64,000 nucleotides of DNA from Chitinophagales bacterium (GTDB lineage Bacteria; Bacteroidota; Bacteroidia; Chitinophagales; JADIYW01), in assembly GCA_023957235.1 (NCBI GenBank), contig JAMLHI010000001.1:124001-188000 (forward strand), given 5' to 3'. Made by a program: the position numbers and the translations under genes. Shown here in pieces: positions 1 through 8,685 of the stretch; the first letter of the stretch is position 1; the number at the start of each line of letters is the position of its first letter. The notes below the pieces were generated by a model. It did no database searches. It saw only the letters and a list, made by a program, of their open reading frames with translations, and was not told the DNA's origin.

Positions 1-1
1 T

Positions 2-976
2 GCTTTTAATAGCAAAAACTATCGATTCCCTTCCATTCAAGATATTACAGTGCAAGGAAAAGCTGAAGAAATAGTAAGGTTAAGAGAAAAAGCTCAGGGC
101 GAAAATATTGATATGGATGATGTGGAAATTGGAGAAAAAATTGAAAAGCCCTACAAATATCTCGCTATCCTTCAAGCAGATGGAGACAATTTTGGAAAGG
201 TGATTTCTGCTATTAGTTCAGATGAAAGTAAAGTTACTCAGTTCTCAAAGGATTTAGTAAATTTTTCTGAAAAGGCATCAAAGATTATTCATGATTTTGG
301 TGGTACTATCATCTATATTGGTGGCGATGATATTTTGGCTTTTTGCCCATTAGTGAATTATGAAAAAAATATTTTTAATGTAGTCAAAACACTAAATGAG
401 CGGTTTCATGAGATTTTCAAGGATAATGTCTATAAGAAATATAAAGTATCACTTTCTTATGGTTTGTCCATTAGCTACTACAAGTATCCATTGAATGAAG
501 CCATGACAATAGCCCATGACCTATTATTTAATAAGGCTAAAAAAGAACCCTTGAAAAACTGTATTGCTTTTCAGGTATTGCAAAATAGTGGCTCTTTGCG
601 GGAAACTATTTTGAATTTTGAAAAGGACAAAAACTTTGATGCATTCTTAAAAATGTTTGCTGATGTCAAAGAAAAAGACCAATTGCTTCAATCCTTGACG
701 CATCAGCTTATCGAAGATGAACCACTTTTAAGAGCTTGTCTGAAGAAAAATAGAATAGATGGTTATTTTGACAACCATTATAACCCGGAAGCTAAAAAAA
801 CGGTTGTAAAAGATTTTATCGAAGCTATGAAATCCAACCTGAAAACAGGCTATACGATTTATCAGGAGGCTAATGCTAAATTAATAGCTGATGGGAAAAC
901 CCCAATTGAAAATATTGAGTTCAAAACCTTGCAGCAAATGAATACCATTGCCAAAACCATTAACTTTTTTAAATAG
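2..976 (+). CDS. cmr2: Cas10/Cmr2, type III-B CRISPR large subunit (5' end outside window)
   Basis: This is the C-terminal part of the Cas10 large subunit of a Cmr (type III-B) RNA-targeting complex. The reading frame is open to the first bases of the window, so the GTG at 50 is internal and the gene starts to the left. Upstream of it the frame gives a FPSI segment typical of Cas10. A DGD segment (codons 44-46 counted from the GTG) and an intact GGDD cyclase motif (codons 91-94, context YIGGDDILAF) mark the Palm2 domain, which in this family makes cyclic oligoadenylates from ATP when target RNA is bound. About 325 codons are visible, against 700-1000 in whole proteins, so the state of any HD DNase domain cannot be judged. 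cmr3 follows after 6 bp. A cmr1 gene, if present, must lie to the left. Confidence 0.93.
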   Translation, partial: AFNSKNYRFPSIQDITVQGKAEEIVRLREKAQGENIDMDDVEIGEKIEKPYKYLAILQADGDNFGKVISAISSDESKVTQFSKDLVNFSEKASKIIHDFGGTIIYIGGDDILAFCPLVNYEKNIFNVVKTLNERFHEIFKDNVYKKYKVSLSYGLSISYYKYPLNEAMTIAHDLLFNKAKKEPLKNCIAFQVLQNSGSLRETILNFEKDKNFDAFLKMFADVKEKDQLLQSLTHQLIEDEPLLRACLKKNRIDGYFDNHYNPEAKKTVVKDFIEAMKSNLKTGYTIYQEANAKLIADGKTPIENIEFKTLQQMNTIAKTINFFK

Positions 977-982
977 CAGATT

Positions 983-2038
983 ATGAGTCAAATAATAAAT
1001 ATCAAACTCAAACCGATAGATGACTATTTTTTCGGTAAAGAAAACTTGGATAAGAAAGGCGATGCAAATTACTTTCTCAAGAGCAATCATCTACCGCAGG
1101 TAACCACTGTTCTTGGTGCTATTCGTTACTGGTTATTGATAGCTACTAATAATTTTGAAAATAATTCTATAAAAGATAAAGCTAAAGCATCCAAAGACAT
1201 TGGTGATAAAAGCTATGTAGTCGGCAAACCTTTTCAATTAGGGAAAATAGAAAAAGTATCCAATCTTTTTTTATTAGATAAAGACAACCAAAAATTCATT
1301 CCTGCTCCATCATGGTTAGACAAGGAAGGTGCACAGTTTGACTGGAACGATGCTTTAGATGCTGCAATTTTACCAGGTTATAATGCCAAAGAATATTATC
1401 CTTCTTTATTTACCAATGGAAGTGCTGAAAAAAGTTATGATAGTATCTTCACAGAAAGTGAATATAGCCACAATAGAAAGAATGACAGAAATAATGACCA
1501 AGAAGATTCATTTTTTAAAACGCAAACATTCCGATTAAAAGACAACTTTTCCTTTGGGCTTACAGTTTGGCTTCGTGATGATTTAAAGATTAATAAAGAA
1601 TCTTGCATTTTCAAAATGGGAGGTGAGAATAAGTTGTTCCAATTGGAAATTATAGAAACAACATTACTATCGGAACAAGATATTTTAAAAAGCTATACCA
1701 ACAATCAATATCCTAAAATTGTTTTCACTTCTGATGCTTATTTACCCGAACTAAAAAAATCAGATTATTTGTTTGGTATCATCAACACCAAAAACTTTAG
1801 AAGCCTATTTGCTGAAATAGAAAAAGTTCAAAATTACAACGCCTTATCTAAAAATGATCCTGCTCAAATAGTCAAGAGTGAATTAAAACAACTCTTAGAA
1901 GCTGGCTCTGTTTTGTATTTTAAAGAGACGCAACAAGCCAATGATTTCATTTCGTGTCATCTCAAAAACCAGAGTCTAAGTAAAGCAGGTTTCAATCATT
2001 ATATTTTATTAAATCCAAAAGAAAATCAAACAATATGA
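983..2038 (+). CDS. cmr3: Cmr3, Cas5-group subunit of the type III-B complex
   Basis: Cmr3 caps the 5'-tag end of the crRNA in the Cmr complex, next to Cas10. The N-terminus reads KPIDDYFFG and is followed by LPQVTTVLGAIR. These match the family pattern of a Pro-Leu-Asp-x-x-Phe-Phe start and the segment after it that enters the first RAMP fold. The length of 351 residues is normal for Cmr3. The stop overlaps the start of cmr4 by 4 bp (ATGA), which suggests translational coupling. The assignment rests on the N-terminal motifs and on gene order (cas10-cmr3-cmr4-cmr5-cmr6). The rest of the protein is divergent, as is usual for this family. Confidence 0.88.
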   Translation: MSQIINIKLKPIDDYFFGKENLDKKGDANYFLKSNHLPQVTTVLGAIRYWLLIATNNFENNSIKDKAKASKDIGDKSYVVGKPFQLGKIEKVSNLFLLDKDNQKFIPAPSWLDKEGAQFDWNDALDAAILPGYNAKEYYPSLFTNGSAEKSYDSIFTESEYSHNRKNDRNNDQEDSFFKTQTFRLKDNFSFGLTVWLRDDLKINKESCIFKMGGENKLFQLEIIETTLLSEQDILKSYTNNQYPKIVFTSDAYLPELKKSDYLFGIINTKNFRSLFAEIEKVQNYNALSKNDPAQIVKSELKQLLEAGSVLYFKETQQANDFISCHLKNQSLSKAGFNHYILLNPKENQTI

Positions 2039-2811
2039 ATACTCAATTTTATACCATCAAAACTAAGAGCAATACCCATGTAGGTAGCGGTCAAAACAGC
2101 TACGGTATAGTGGATAACGTAGTACAAAAAGATTATAATACCGAATTGCCATGTATCAATAGCACCAGCCTCAAAGGAGCATTGAGAGAGTATGCAGATA
2201 GTGCTGGATGGGCAAACTTGGAAAGTATTTTTGGAAGTAAGCCTACTTCTACGAATGATCTCAAGCAGGGAACTCATTATTTCCAACCGGCTTATTTATT
2301 AAGCTATCCTATGCGAAGCAATCAAATGCAATTTTTCAATGTTACCTGTCCTTTGTTATTAGAGCAATTAAGCAATAGTTTGCCAACAAGTGGTTTAAAA
2401 ACAGCTGTAGATGCATTTTTAAATAGAGATGGAGTAAAAAACGTTGCAAAAAATCGCCCTCTTTCCGATGAAAAAGAGAACTGCATTATCGAAAAGCACA
2501 CCATTAAAACTATAAAAACTAATACTCCATTTGACACGGCTGTAAAGAATGTATTAGGCAATCATTTAGTCATCATGCATAATGATGATTTTAAAAATAT
2601 AGTAAAAAGATTACCGATTATTACCCGAAATCAATTAGAGAATGGTCAAAGCACAAATCTATTTTATGAGGAAGTGGTACCAAGAGAAACCATTTTTGGG
2701 TTTGTTATACAAGGAAAAGATATTGATACCGGCTTTGATAAAATAGACAATATTCAAATCGGTGCAAACGCAACAGTAGGCTATGGTTTTTGTTCACTTC
2801 AAAAAATTTAA
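2035..2811 (+). CDS. cmr4: Cmr4, Cas7-group backbone subunit and target-RNA nuclease
   Basis: Cmr4 forms the helical backbone along the crRNA and cuts target RNA at 6-nt intervals. The N-terminus reads THVGSG, then YGIVDNVVQKD, then NSTSLKGALRE, which is the typical Cmr4 order: HVGSG, the flexible loop with its catalytic Asp, and the SLKG RAMP motif. The C-terminus has the Gly-rich GANATVGYGF loop. The Asp of the VDN segment (about residue 27) is the expected catalytic residue. The length of 258 residues is close to the family norm. The ATG lies inside the last codons of cmr3, and cmr5 follows after 3 bp. Confidence 0.93.
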   Translation: MNTQFYTIKTKSNTHVGSGQNSYGIVDNVVQKDYNTELPCINSTSLKGALREYADSAGWANLESIFGSKPTSTNDLKQGTHYFQPAYLLSYPMRSNQMQFFNVTCPLLLEQLSNSLPTSGLKTAVDAFLNRDGVKNVAKNRPLSDEKENCIIEKHTIKTIKTNTPFDTAVKNVLGNHLVIMHNDDFKNIVKRLPIITRNQLENGQSTNLFYEEVVPRETIFGFVIQGKDIDTGFDKIDNIQIGANATVGYGFCSLQKI

Positions 2812-2814
2812 GTT

Positions 2815-3297
2815 ATGCAATCCATTATAGATGATTTATTAGCAGAAGCCATTACAGCTATAGCCAACATGCGAGAAATAAGAGAACATGAAAATGATGC
2901 CAATTCTAAAATAAAAGGAATTTATGAAAGCTACCTGAGCCAGTTTGGCCCTATGGCTTATCAAATTGGCATTCGAAGTACACTCGCTGTTTATTTCAAC
3001 AAAGATGGTAGCAAAAGTAAAGGCGATAGGAAATACATACTGAAATTAATTTTCAATCTATTGAAAGGTCATACGGCTTTGAGGTTTGCTTCTAAACAAA
3101 ATTTTGATCAATGGATAAATGCCATTTTAATTGACAAGGATATCAATCAAGCAGGTGAGGATTTACACGACCCGTCTTCAAACTGCAATGTTAACCCCAC
3201 GAATACCGATATCAGTCAATCAGATGAGGATTTACTATTAGATGCTTCTATTGCATTGAAAAGAGCGATTCGTACATTCTATTTAACCGATAAATAA
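2815..3297 (+). CDS. cmr5: Cmr5, Cas11-group small subunit
   Basis: Cmr5 is the small helical subunit that lines the belly of the Cmr complex and helps hold the target RNA. The product (160 residues) is predicted largely alpha-helical and contains the segment YLSQFGPMAYQIGIRSTLAVYF, which resembles the Cmr5 core pattern (a helix with a Leu-Pro or Phe-Gly-x-x-hydrophobic turn, then a Gly and an aliphatic helix). It is slightly longer than the usual 110-150 residues because of an acidic stretch near residues 103-140. Position between cmr4 and cmr6 supports the call. Without the context the sequence alone would be moderate evidence. Confidence 0.86.
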   Translation: MQSIIDDLLAEAITAIANMREIREHENDANSKIKGIYESYLSQFGPMAYQIGIRSTLAVYFNKDGSKSKGDRKYILKLIFNLLKGHTALRFASKQNFDQWINAILIDKDINQAGEDLHDPSSNCNVNPTNTDISQSDEDLLLDASIALKRAIRTFYLTDK

Positions 3298-3304
3298 GTA
3301 TATC

Positions 3305-4627
3305 ATGAGTTTACATAATCAGGTCAATTTAGGCTGGCATTTCTACCAAAACTATTTTGTGAACACTGATAATAATTCTTTAATGAATTTAACAGTTGAT
3401 GAACTAAAAAAAGATAGTACCGAAGAGTTATTCAAAAAGAAGAATAAAGAAATCACACAAAATTCTTACGATATTTCGTATTTTCAAAATAGCAAATCTA
3501 CTTTCGATTTATACACTGCTTATCCGGGTTTGCTTTTAGGTTCGGGCTATGGGCATGAAGTATCCGCAAAAGGCGAATTTAAGTTAGGTTTCTTTTTCGA
3601 TTACACAACAGGATTGCCTATCATTCCTGGCAGTAGCATCAAAGGTGTATTACGTTCCGTTTTTCCTGATTTCAAAGAGGATAAACTTAAAAATGAAATT
3701 GATAAGGTTAGAGTAGCGTGGTTAATTGGTTTATTGAATAATATCAATGACCCTGATTTTCTTAAAAAACATTACGAACCAGCTTCATTAACCAAAGTAA
3801 CAGATGAAGAAATCAAAAAATGGATAAACATCACTTTAGAAATTTTTGAAGGTGTAAAAGATAGTGCCGCCACTAAACCTAAAGACAAGTTTTACTCGAT
3901 TTACGAAAGAGATATTTTTCATGATGCCGTATTGAAATTTGCTGGAAAAGACAATCTTATTGTGGGCGAAGATGCACTAGCTCCTCATGTGAAAGATAAT
4001 ATGACTTATGAGCAAAGTATGCTTCATAATCCTGTTCCGCTTCCATTTTTGAAAGTATTACCGCAAGTAGGTTTTAGCTTCCATTTTGATGTAAAAAACA
4101 GCTCGCTCGATTCTAAACTTACCAAAGACAAAAAAATCCTCCTCTTCCAAAAAATCCTCCTCACCCTCGGCATCGGAGCCAAAACAAATGTGGGTTATGG
4201 ACAGTTTACTAATGAACTCATTAAAATTGAACAAAAAGAAGCTCCCCAGCAAACAACTAGGACTGAACACCAGCATCAGCAAGGTGGAAACTCTAAGCGA
4301 AGACCACCTGAAAAATTTGAGTCTAAATCCAAATACGAAAGACGGGCAGAACAAGTTGCGGCTCAGGATCAATCAAAAGTGATACATAATACAACTAATT
4401 ATCCTGAAGCAAATGAAAGTATGATGAATAGTATTGATGCAACAATTGTTGAAGTAAAATCTGGAACAATTGTAGTAAGTCCACATTACAAGGATAGTGA
4501 AAATATAAGTATTCAGGGTAAAACTGATAAGAAAAAAGGTGAGGTCATTAAGATTAAACCAACCGAAAAATCAGGTAAAGCTGAAAAAGGTAACTTAAAA
4601 TTTATCAAAGCTGCTCTCATCAAATAA
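3305..4627 (+). CDS. cmr6: Cmr6, Cas7-group subunit with an unusual C-terminal extension
   Basis: Cmr6 is the Cas7-like subunit at the 3' end of the Cmr backbone. It shows the RAMP motif PGSSIKGVLRS at residues 108-118 and the Gly-rich loop GIGAKTNVGYGQF near residues 290-302, the standard Cmr6 endpoints. The protein continues for about 138 more residues. First comes a Gln/Lys/Arg-rich low-complexity linker (about 310-370), then a beta-strand-rich, Lys-rich segment (about 372-440) that starts SIDATIVEVKSGTIVV. That layout is compatible with a small OB/S1-like RNA-binding fold, but this is a guess from pattern. Typical Cmr6 proteins end near the Gly loop. The nuclease gene follows after 7 bp. 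Confidence 0.9.
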   Translation: MSLHNQVNLGWHFYQNYFVNTDNNSLMNLTVDELKKDSTEELFKKKNKEITQNSYDISYFQNSKSTFDLYTAYPGLLLGSGYGHEVSAKGEFKLGFFFDYTTGLPIIPGSSIKGVLRSVFPDFKEDKLKNEIDKVRVAWLIGLLNNINDPDFLKKHYEPASLTKVTDEEIKKWINITLEIFEGVKDSAATKPKDKFYSIYERDIFHDAVLKFAGKDNLIVGEDALAPHVKDNMTYEQSMLHNPVPLPFLKVLPQVGFSFHFDVKNSSLDSKLTKDKKILLFQKILLTLGIGAKTNVGYGQFTNELIKIEQKEAPQQTTRTEHQHQQGGNSKRRPPEKFESKSKYERRAEQVAAQDQSKVIHNTTNYPEANESMMNSIDATIVEVKSGTIVVSPHYKDSENISIQGKTDKKKGEVIKIKPTEKSGKAEKGNLKFIKAALIK

Positions 4628-4634
4628 CCTTATC

Positions 4635-5552
4635 ATGCCCCACCAAAATCCACTCGTACAATCACTCTTAGAGCTTTCAGATGCTATTGAGCAGCTGGCA
4701 ACCACTATTGCCCGGCAAAAGAATAGCGACCAACAAATCCAACAAAAGCAGCTATCCGTTATTACCCAAAAATTCAAGCATGCTACGCAACTGATACACC
4801 CCGCTACGCAACAAGATAATGCGGCACTTATCCAACAAAAATATCAGAATGGATTTTTGAAAGAGCATCTAGACAATCAGGGCATTTTCATCTCCACCAC
4901 TATCGAAAATCTACGAGCCGATGAAAATCTGTATAAAGCAGTCGATTATCTGCAGGATCATTATACTTTACTAAAAGATTTTTATGCACACTTAAAAAGA
5001 AGTCAGGTTTTAAAAAAAGATTTTAATCATAAGAATACTGCGCACGCCATTCGCTATATTCAGGACTGGTGCAAAATACTGCACCATTATAAAATCATAG
5101 ATGGATTTAAAGTACTGAACCATTCAGAAATCTTTGTGGACATTGCTCAAATCGCTGAGGCTACCAGTTTTATCAACGGTTATTGGTTAGAGGTTTTGTT
5201 GAGAAGGGAAATTGCTTTGTTCCTACACGCTCATCTCTCTCAGATTCAGTCCTTCGATATTTTGAGTCAAACCACTGTTCTAAAGCAAGACAATACCAAT
5301 ACCGAACTCGATTTGTTATTGATGATCAATCAAAAAGTATATTGGTTTGAATGTAAAAGCGGTCAGATTAACAATTATTTTGAAAGATTCAAAGACACCA
5401 AAGAAGATCTGGGCATATCAGACAATCGTGCATTTTTAGTCATCCCAGCTCAAGACAACAATATTCCGCTTCATGCCAAAAAACGCTCCAATATGCTCAC
5501 ATTATTTGGCACTGAATTAGAAACACAATTAAAAAAACATCTGGATTTATAA
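4635..5552 (+). CDS. PD-(D/E)XK nuclease with DUF1887/Card1-like C-terminal domain, in the cmr operon
   Basis: The product has 305 residues. The C-terminal half has the PD-(D/E)XK pattern: WLE (E186), ELD (E224, D226), then E239-C-K241 in FECKSG, followed by a conserved-looking strand NRAFLVIP. The order FINGYWLE ... ELD ... ECKSG resembles the nuclease domain of DUF1887 proteins (Card1/Can2 type), which are CRISPR ancillary nucleases activated by cyclic oligoadenylate. Those proteins normally carry an N-terminal CARF Rossmann domain. Here residues 1-170 are Gln-rich and apparently helical or coiled-coil, with no Rossmann-type beta-alpha pattern that I can see. The gene sits between cmr6 (7 bp) and cas6 (1 bp), so it is co-transcribed with the effector. 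Substrate (DNA or RNA) and activator are unknown. The nuclease fold is likely; the role is inferred. Confidence 0.75.
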   Translation: MPHQNPLVQSLLELSDAIEQLATTIARQKNSDQQIQQKQLSVITQKFKHATQLIHPATQQDNAALIQQKYQNGFLKEHLDNQGIFISTTIENLRADENLYKAVDYLQDHYTLLKDFYAHLKRSQVLKKDFNHKNTAHAIRYIQDWCKILHHYKIIDGFKVLNHSEIFVDIAQIAEATSFINGYWLEVLLRREIALFLHAHLSQIQSFDILSQTTVLKQDNTNTELDLLLMINQKVYWFECKSGQINNYFERFKDTKEDLGISDNRAFLVIPAQDNNIPLHAKKRSNMLTLFGTELETQLKKHLDL

Positions 5553-5553
5553 C

Positions 5554-6417
5554 ATGAACTATCCTTATCAATTAAGCTTACACCGTTACAAGTTGACCTT
5601 TCAGCTTCCTGAAAATATGGACAATCAAAATTTCTTTGGCTCTAAGCTAAGAGGTATTTTAGGTGCTGTTTTAAAAGAAACAAATCCTGATGTTTTGAAA
5701 CATTTATACGAAAGACAAGCATTACCCAAAAACCACCCCGCATCGGTACATATTGGCGTAACACATAGTCCATCTCCTTTTATCATTTCAAGAATATTCC
5801 CCAAGGAATTTCAGCCGTCCCAAATTTCCTTTGTGCTGACTTTATTGGGTGACTATCATCAATATTTTATAAATATTTATCAAGCATTTGAAAATTTAGA
5901 AATTTTAGAAAACGAAAGTAAAGCCATCAAATTCATAGGTATGGAAAAACTCAATTGCTTAGAAACAGGACAACTGATTCATCATTATCAAGATATAGTA
6001 GCATTTTCAGAAAACATTGATACGACCTCTGTTACTTTGCTTTTCAAAAGTCCTTTTATTTTAGCAGATAAGAACAAAATGCCTATAGCTGATTTTTCTT
6101 TCCAAACTATCATTAAGAACTTGCACCGAAGACTAGCACTACTTTCTACTATTTTCGGACAGGCTACAACTGATATTGAAGAATGGGAAAGTGAAAACCT
6201 CAATCAGCAAGTACAACTTTCACATATTCAATTAACACCCAAAAAAATTAGTCGAGAACCAAGTGGGAAAAATAGCTATTCTAAAAATGCCTATATCGGC
6301 CAGCTCTCCTATGTTGGAGCATTAGAAAGCTACTTACCATTATTCATCATCGGGCAGTATATACATATCGGTGCTGATACTGCATTTGGATTAGGAAAAT
6401 ATAAATTAAAATATTGA
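5554..6417 (+). CDS. cas6: Cas6 CRISPR RNA processing endoribonuclease
   Basis: Cas6 cuts the precursor crRNA within each repeat, leaving an 8-nt repeat tag on the 5' side of every crRNA. The C-terminal segment YIGQLSYVGAL ... GQYIHIGADTAFGLGKYKL matches the Gly-rich RNA-binding loop and last strand of the CRISPR_Cas6 (PF10040) family. The N-terminal half has the first ferredoxin-like fold (YQLSLHRYKLTFQLPE). The length of 287 residues is normal. In this locus both repeat types have a small hairpin whose base lies exactly 8 nt from the repeat end, which fits Cas6 cleavage. The stop codon TGA overlaps the TTG start of the RT-Cas1 gene (TTGA). Confidence 0.9.
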   Translation: MNYPYQLSLHRYKLTFQLPENMDNQNFFGSKLRGILGAVLKETNPDVLKHLYERQALPKNHPASVHIGVTHSPSPFIISRIFPKEFQPSQISFVLTLLGDYHQYFINIYQAFENLEILENESKAIKFIGMEKLNCLETGQLIHHYQDIVAFSENIDTTSVTLLFKSPFILADKNKMPIADFSFQTIIKNLHRRLALLSTIFGQATTDIEEWESENLNQQVQLSHIQLTPKKISREPSGKNSYSKNAYIGQLSYVGALESYLPLFIIGQYIHIGADTAFGLGKYKLKY

Positions 6418-8642
6418 TAATAAATAAAGAACTATTACAAAACGCTTGGGAACAAATCCAATACAACAATGCACAAGGTGGTATTGACCGAATCTCTATT
6501 GATGATTTCAAAGAAAATAGTACTTCCAATTTAGAAAAAATAATTGTCAAATTACAATCTAAAACCTATTTACCACAACCCTATCTTCAAATCAAAATCC
6601 CTAAAGATAACGCTGAAAAACGAACAATCGGACTGGCTTCTATTGCCGATAAAATTGTTCAACAAGCCATCAACTCAATTCTAGAAAAAAGATTAGAAAA
6701 TACATTTTTGAATGTAAGCTACGCTTATAGAAAAGGAAAAGGAGCTCTCAAAGCCCTATCTCGTTTAAAACACCTTATTTTAAATGATAAAAATGAATTT
6801 ATTGTCAAATGTGATATAGACAATTTCTTTGACAATGTCCCTCACCATCGCTTAGAGAAAATATTAAACCCAATAGTAACAGATAAGTATTTCCTTGAAC
6901 TAATCTTAACATTCTGCAAAATGGGATATATAGAATCAGGAGTACAATGGAAAGATAGAGAAAAAGGTTTGCCACAAGGTGCAATACTATCACCGATACT
7001 TTCTAATCTATTTTTACACGCCCTAGACCAAAAGATGGTCAATAAAAAATATGCCTACATTCGCTATGCTGATGATTTTTTAATTCTTTGCAAACACGAA
7101 GAAGAGGCAAAAGCAATATTTTCAGAAACTCAAGATTATATTGTTCAAAAATTAAATTTAAAACTCAATGAGGACAATTATATAAAATCAATCCGTCAAG
7201 GCTTTAAATACCTAGGCGTTTGGGTGAATCAAGATGGCTTTTTTCTCAGACAAGAGAAAATAGAAAAAATTTGCGAAAAGATTAGAAAAGGATTTTTGCA
7301 TCCTGATTTCCCCAAAAAATATAAAGAAACAATTGCTGGCATTCAAAATTATTATGCCCAAGTTGTCCCTCAACATTACTTATTTCCTATTGATGAATTT
7401 CAAAAAGAAGTTTGGAAAGAAAAAATAAAAAAATTAAGAACTCAAAAAGAAGCAAAATTACTTTTAAACGAAATTGAATTTGTAACAGCTCATTTTAACC
7501 AAAATCAAGACTATCATATAAAACAAATTATTCGTTCAATTTTTGATGAAAAAAAAGCACCCATTATTGATACTGCAGAAAAAGCTATTCAGAAAAGAAA
7601 AAGAGAATTTGAACTGAAAGAATTTGAAAACCACGAGATCATTATTACTGGCTTTGGAAAATCATTAGGAATTGCCAAAAATCACTTAACGGTAAAAGTA
7701 GAAGGAAAACTAGTTCAAAAAGTTCCCCTACAAAACGTTGAACATATTTCTATACAATCAGAAGCTTGTAGTATCACTTCTAAATTAATTATCCATTGTG
7801 CAAAAAATAAAATACCCATTGATTTTACCGATTTTGGAGGAGAACCAGAAGCTAGATTATATGATACGATGAACGATATGTATGAACTATGGCATCAACA
7901 ATTTTTACACCTTTATTCCACAGAAGCCGTTCATACTGCCAATGCCATTATCATTGCCAAAATCAAAAATCAGAAAAAACTCATTCAATATTTCTCAAAA
8001 TATGCCAAAAAACATGAATCAGATTTGTCTGATGCACTCCCCTTTGCTTTAGAAAATTTCGATAAGCAATTGTCCAAAATTAAAGCCTTAAAGTCTAATT
8101 CAATTGATGAACACAGAGAAAAATTGATAAATATAGAAGCACAAGCATCTTTAACTTATTGGGAAATTGTTAGAATAATGATTGATGAAGAAACAAACTT
8201 TGAAACACGTACACGAAAAGGAGCAAAAGATTTAGTCAACAGCTTAATCAATTATGGCTACAGCATACTTTATCGCCACGTCTGGACATCCATTCTACAA
8301 CAAGGACTCAATCCAGCTTTTAGCTATATTCATCAACCAAGAAAATATGAAGGAACACTCATTTTTGATTTAATCGAACCCTTTAGACAGCCTATTATTG
8401 ATAGAGCCATAATTAGCTTAATTAATAAAAAAACAGAATTAAAAATCAAAGATGGAAAATTAGATAGTGCAACAATCCAAAAATTAATCGTTGCCGTCAA
8501 TGATAGATTAAGAAGATATGATACTTACTTAGGAGAAAGAAAAACAATGTTGAAAATTATAAAAAAACAAGCATGGCATTTTGTACAACACATTAAAAGC
8601 CCAGAGATTAAATTCAAACCTTATCAAATGAGTAAATGGTAA
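6414..8642 (+). CDS. cas1: Reverse transcriptase-Cas1 fusion protein
   Basis: This fusion joins a group II intron-like reverse transcriptase to the Cas1 integrase. The RT part (about residues 1-340) has NAEKRTIGLASIADKIVQQ, the motif A aspartates in KCDIDNFFD (D134, D136), GLPQGAILSPILSN and the catalytic YADD (218-221). The Cas1 part (about 408-742) has the expected metal ligands E575 (IEAQASLTYWE), H640 (SYIHQ) and D652 (FDLIEPFRQPIID). All catalytic residues appear intact. In studied RT-Cas1 systems the RT allows spacers to be acquired from RNA. No Cas6 domain is fused; cas6 is a separate gene. The start is a TTG that overlaps the cas6 stop; no in-frame ATG precedes the RT domain. cas2 follows after 43 bp, a gap that contains a heptamer tandem repeat. 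Confidence 0.96.
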   Translation: MIINKELLQNAWEQIQYNNAQGGIDRISIDDFKENSTSNLEKIIVKLQSKTYLPQPYLQIKIPKDNAEKRTIGLASIADKIVQQAINSILEKRLENTFLNVSYAYRKGKGALKALSRLKHLILNDKNEFIVKCDIDNFFDNVPHHRLEKILNPIVTDKYFLELILTFCKMGYIESGVQWKDREKGLPQGAILSPILSNLFLHALDQKMVNKKYAYIRYADDFLILCKHEEEAKAIFSETQDYIVQKLNLKLNEDNYIKSIRQGFKYLGVWVNQDGFFLRQEKIEKICEKIRKGFLHPDFPKKYKETIAGIQNYYAQVVPQHYLFPIDEFQKEVWKEKIKKLRTQKEAKLLLNEIEFVTAHFNQNQDYHIKQIIRSIFDEKKAPIIDTAEKAIQKRKREFELKEFENHEIIITGFGKSLGIAKNHLTVKVEGKLVQKVPLQNVEHISIQSEACSITSKLIIHCAKNKIPIDFTDFGGEPEARLYDTMNDMYELWHQQFLHLYSTEAVHTANAIIIAKIKNQKKLIQYFSKYAKKHESDLSDALPFALENFDKQLSKIKALKSNSIDEHREKLINIEAQASLTYWEIVRIMIDEETNFETRTRKGAKDLVNSLINYGYSILYRHVWTSILQQGLNPAFSYIHQPRKYEGTLIFDLIEPFRQPIIDRAIISLINKKTELKIKDGKLDSATIQKLIVAVNDRLRRYDTYLGERKTMLKIIKKQAWHFVQHIKSPEIKFKPYQMSKW

Positions 8643-8650
8643 TTAAAAAT

Positions 8651-8681
8651 TAACAACTAACAACTAACAACTAACAACTAA
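8651..8681. repeat. Heptanucleotide tandem repeat (TAACAAC) between RT-cas1 and cas2
   Basis: About 4.4 perfect copies of the 7-mer TAACAAC fill most of the 43-bp gap between the RT-cas1 stop and the cas2 start. It is seen directly in the sequence. Copy-number change here would alter only the intercistronic distance. Confidence 0.9.
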
Positions 8682-8685
8682 AATA

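Noticed and set aside
50-976. GTG at 50 as the start of cas10
   Set aside because: The frame is open to the window edge and the preceding residues fit Cas10, so the start lies to the left.
4058-4382. Frames of 104 (minus) and 64 (plus) residues inside cmr6
   Set aside because: They overlap a well-supported gene and have no motif of their own.
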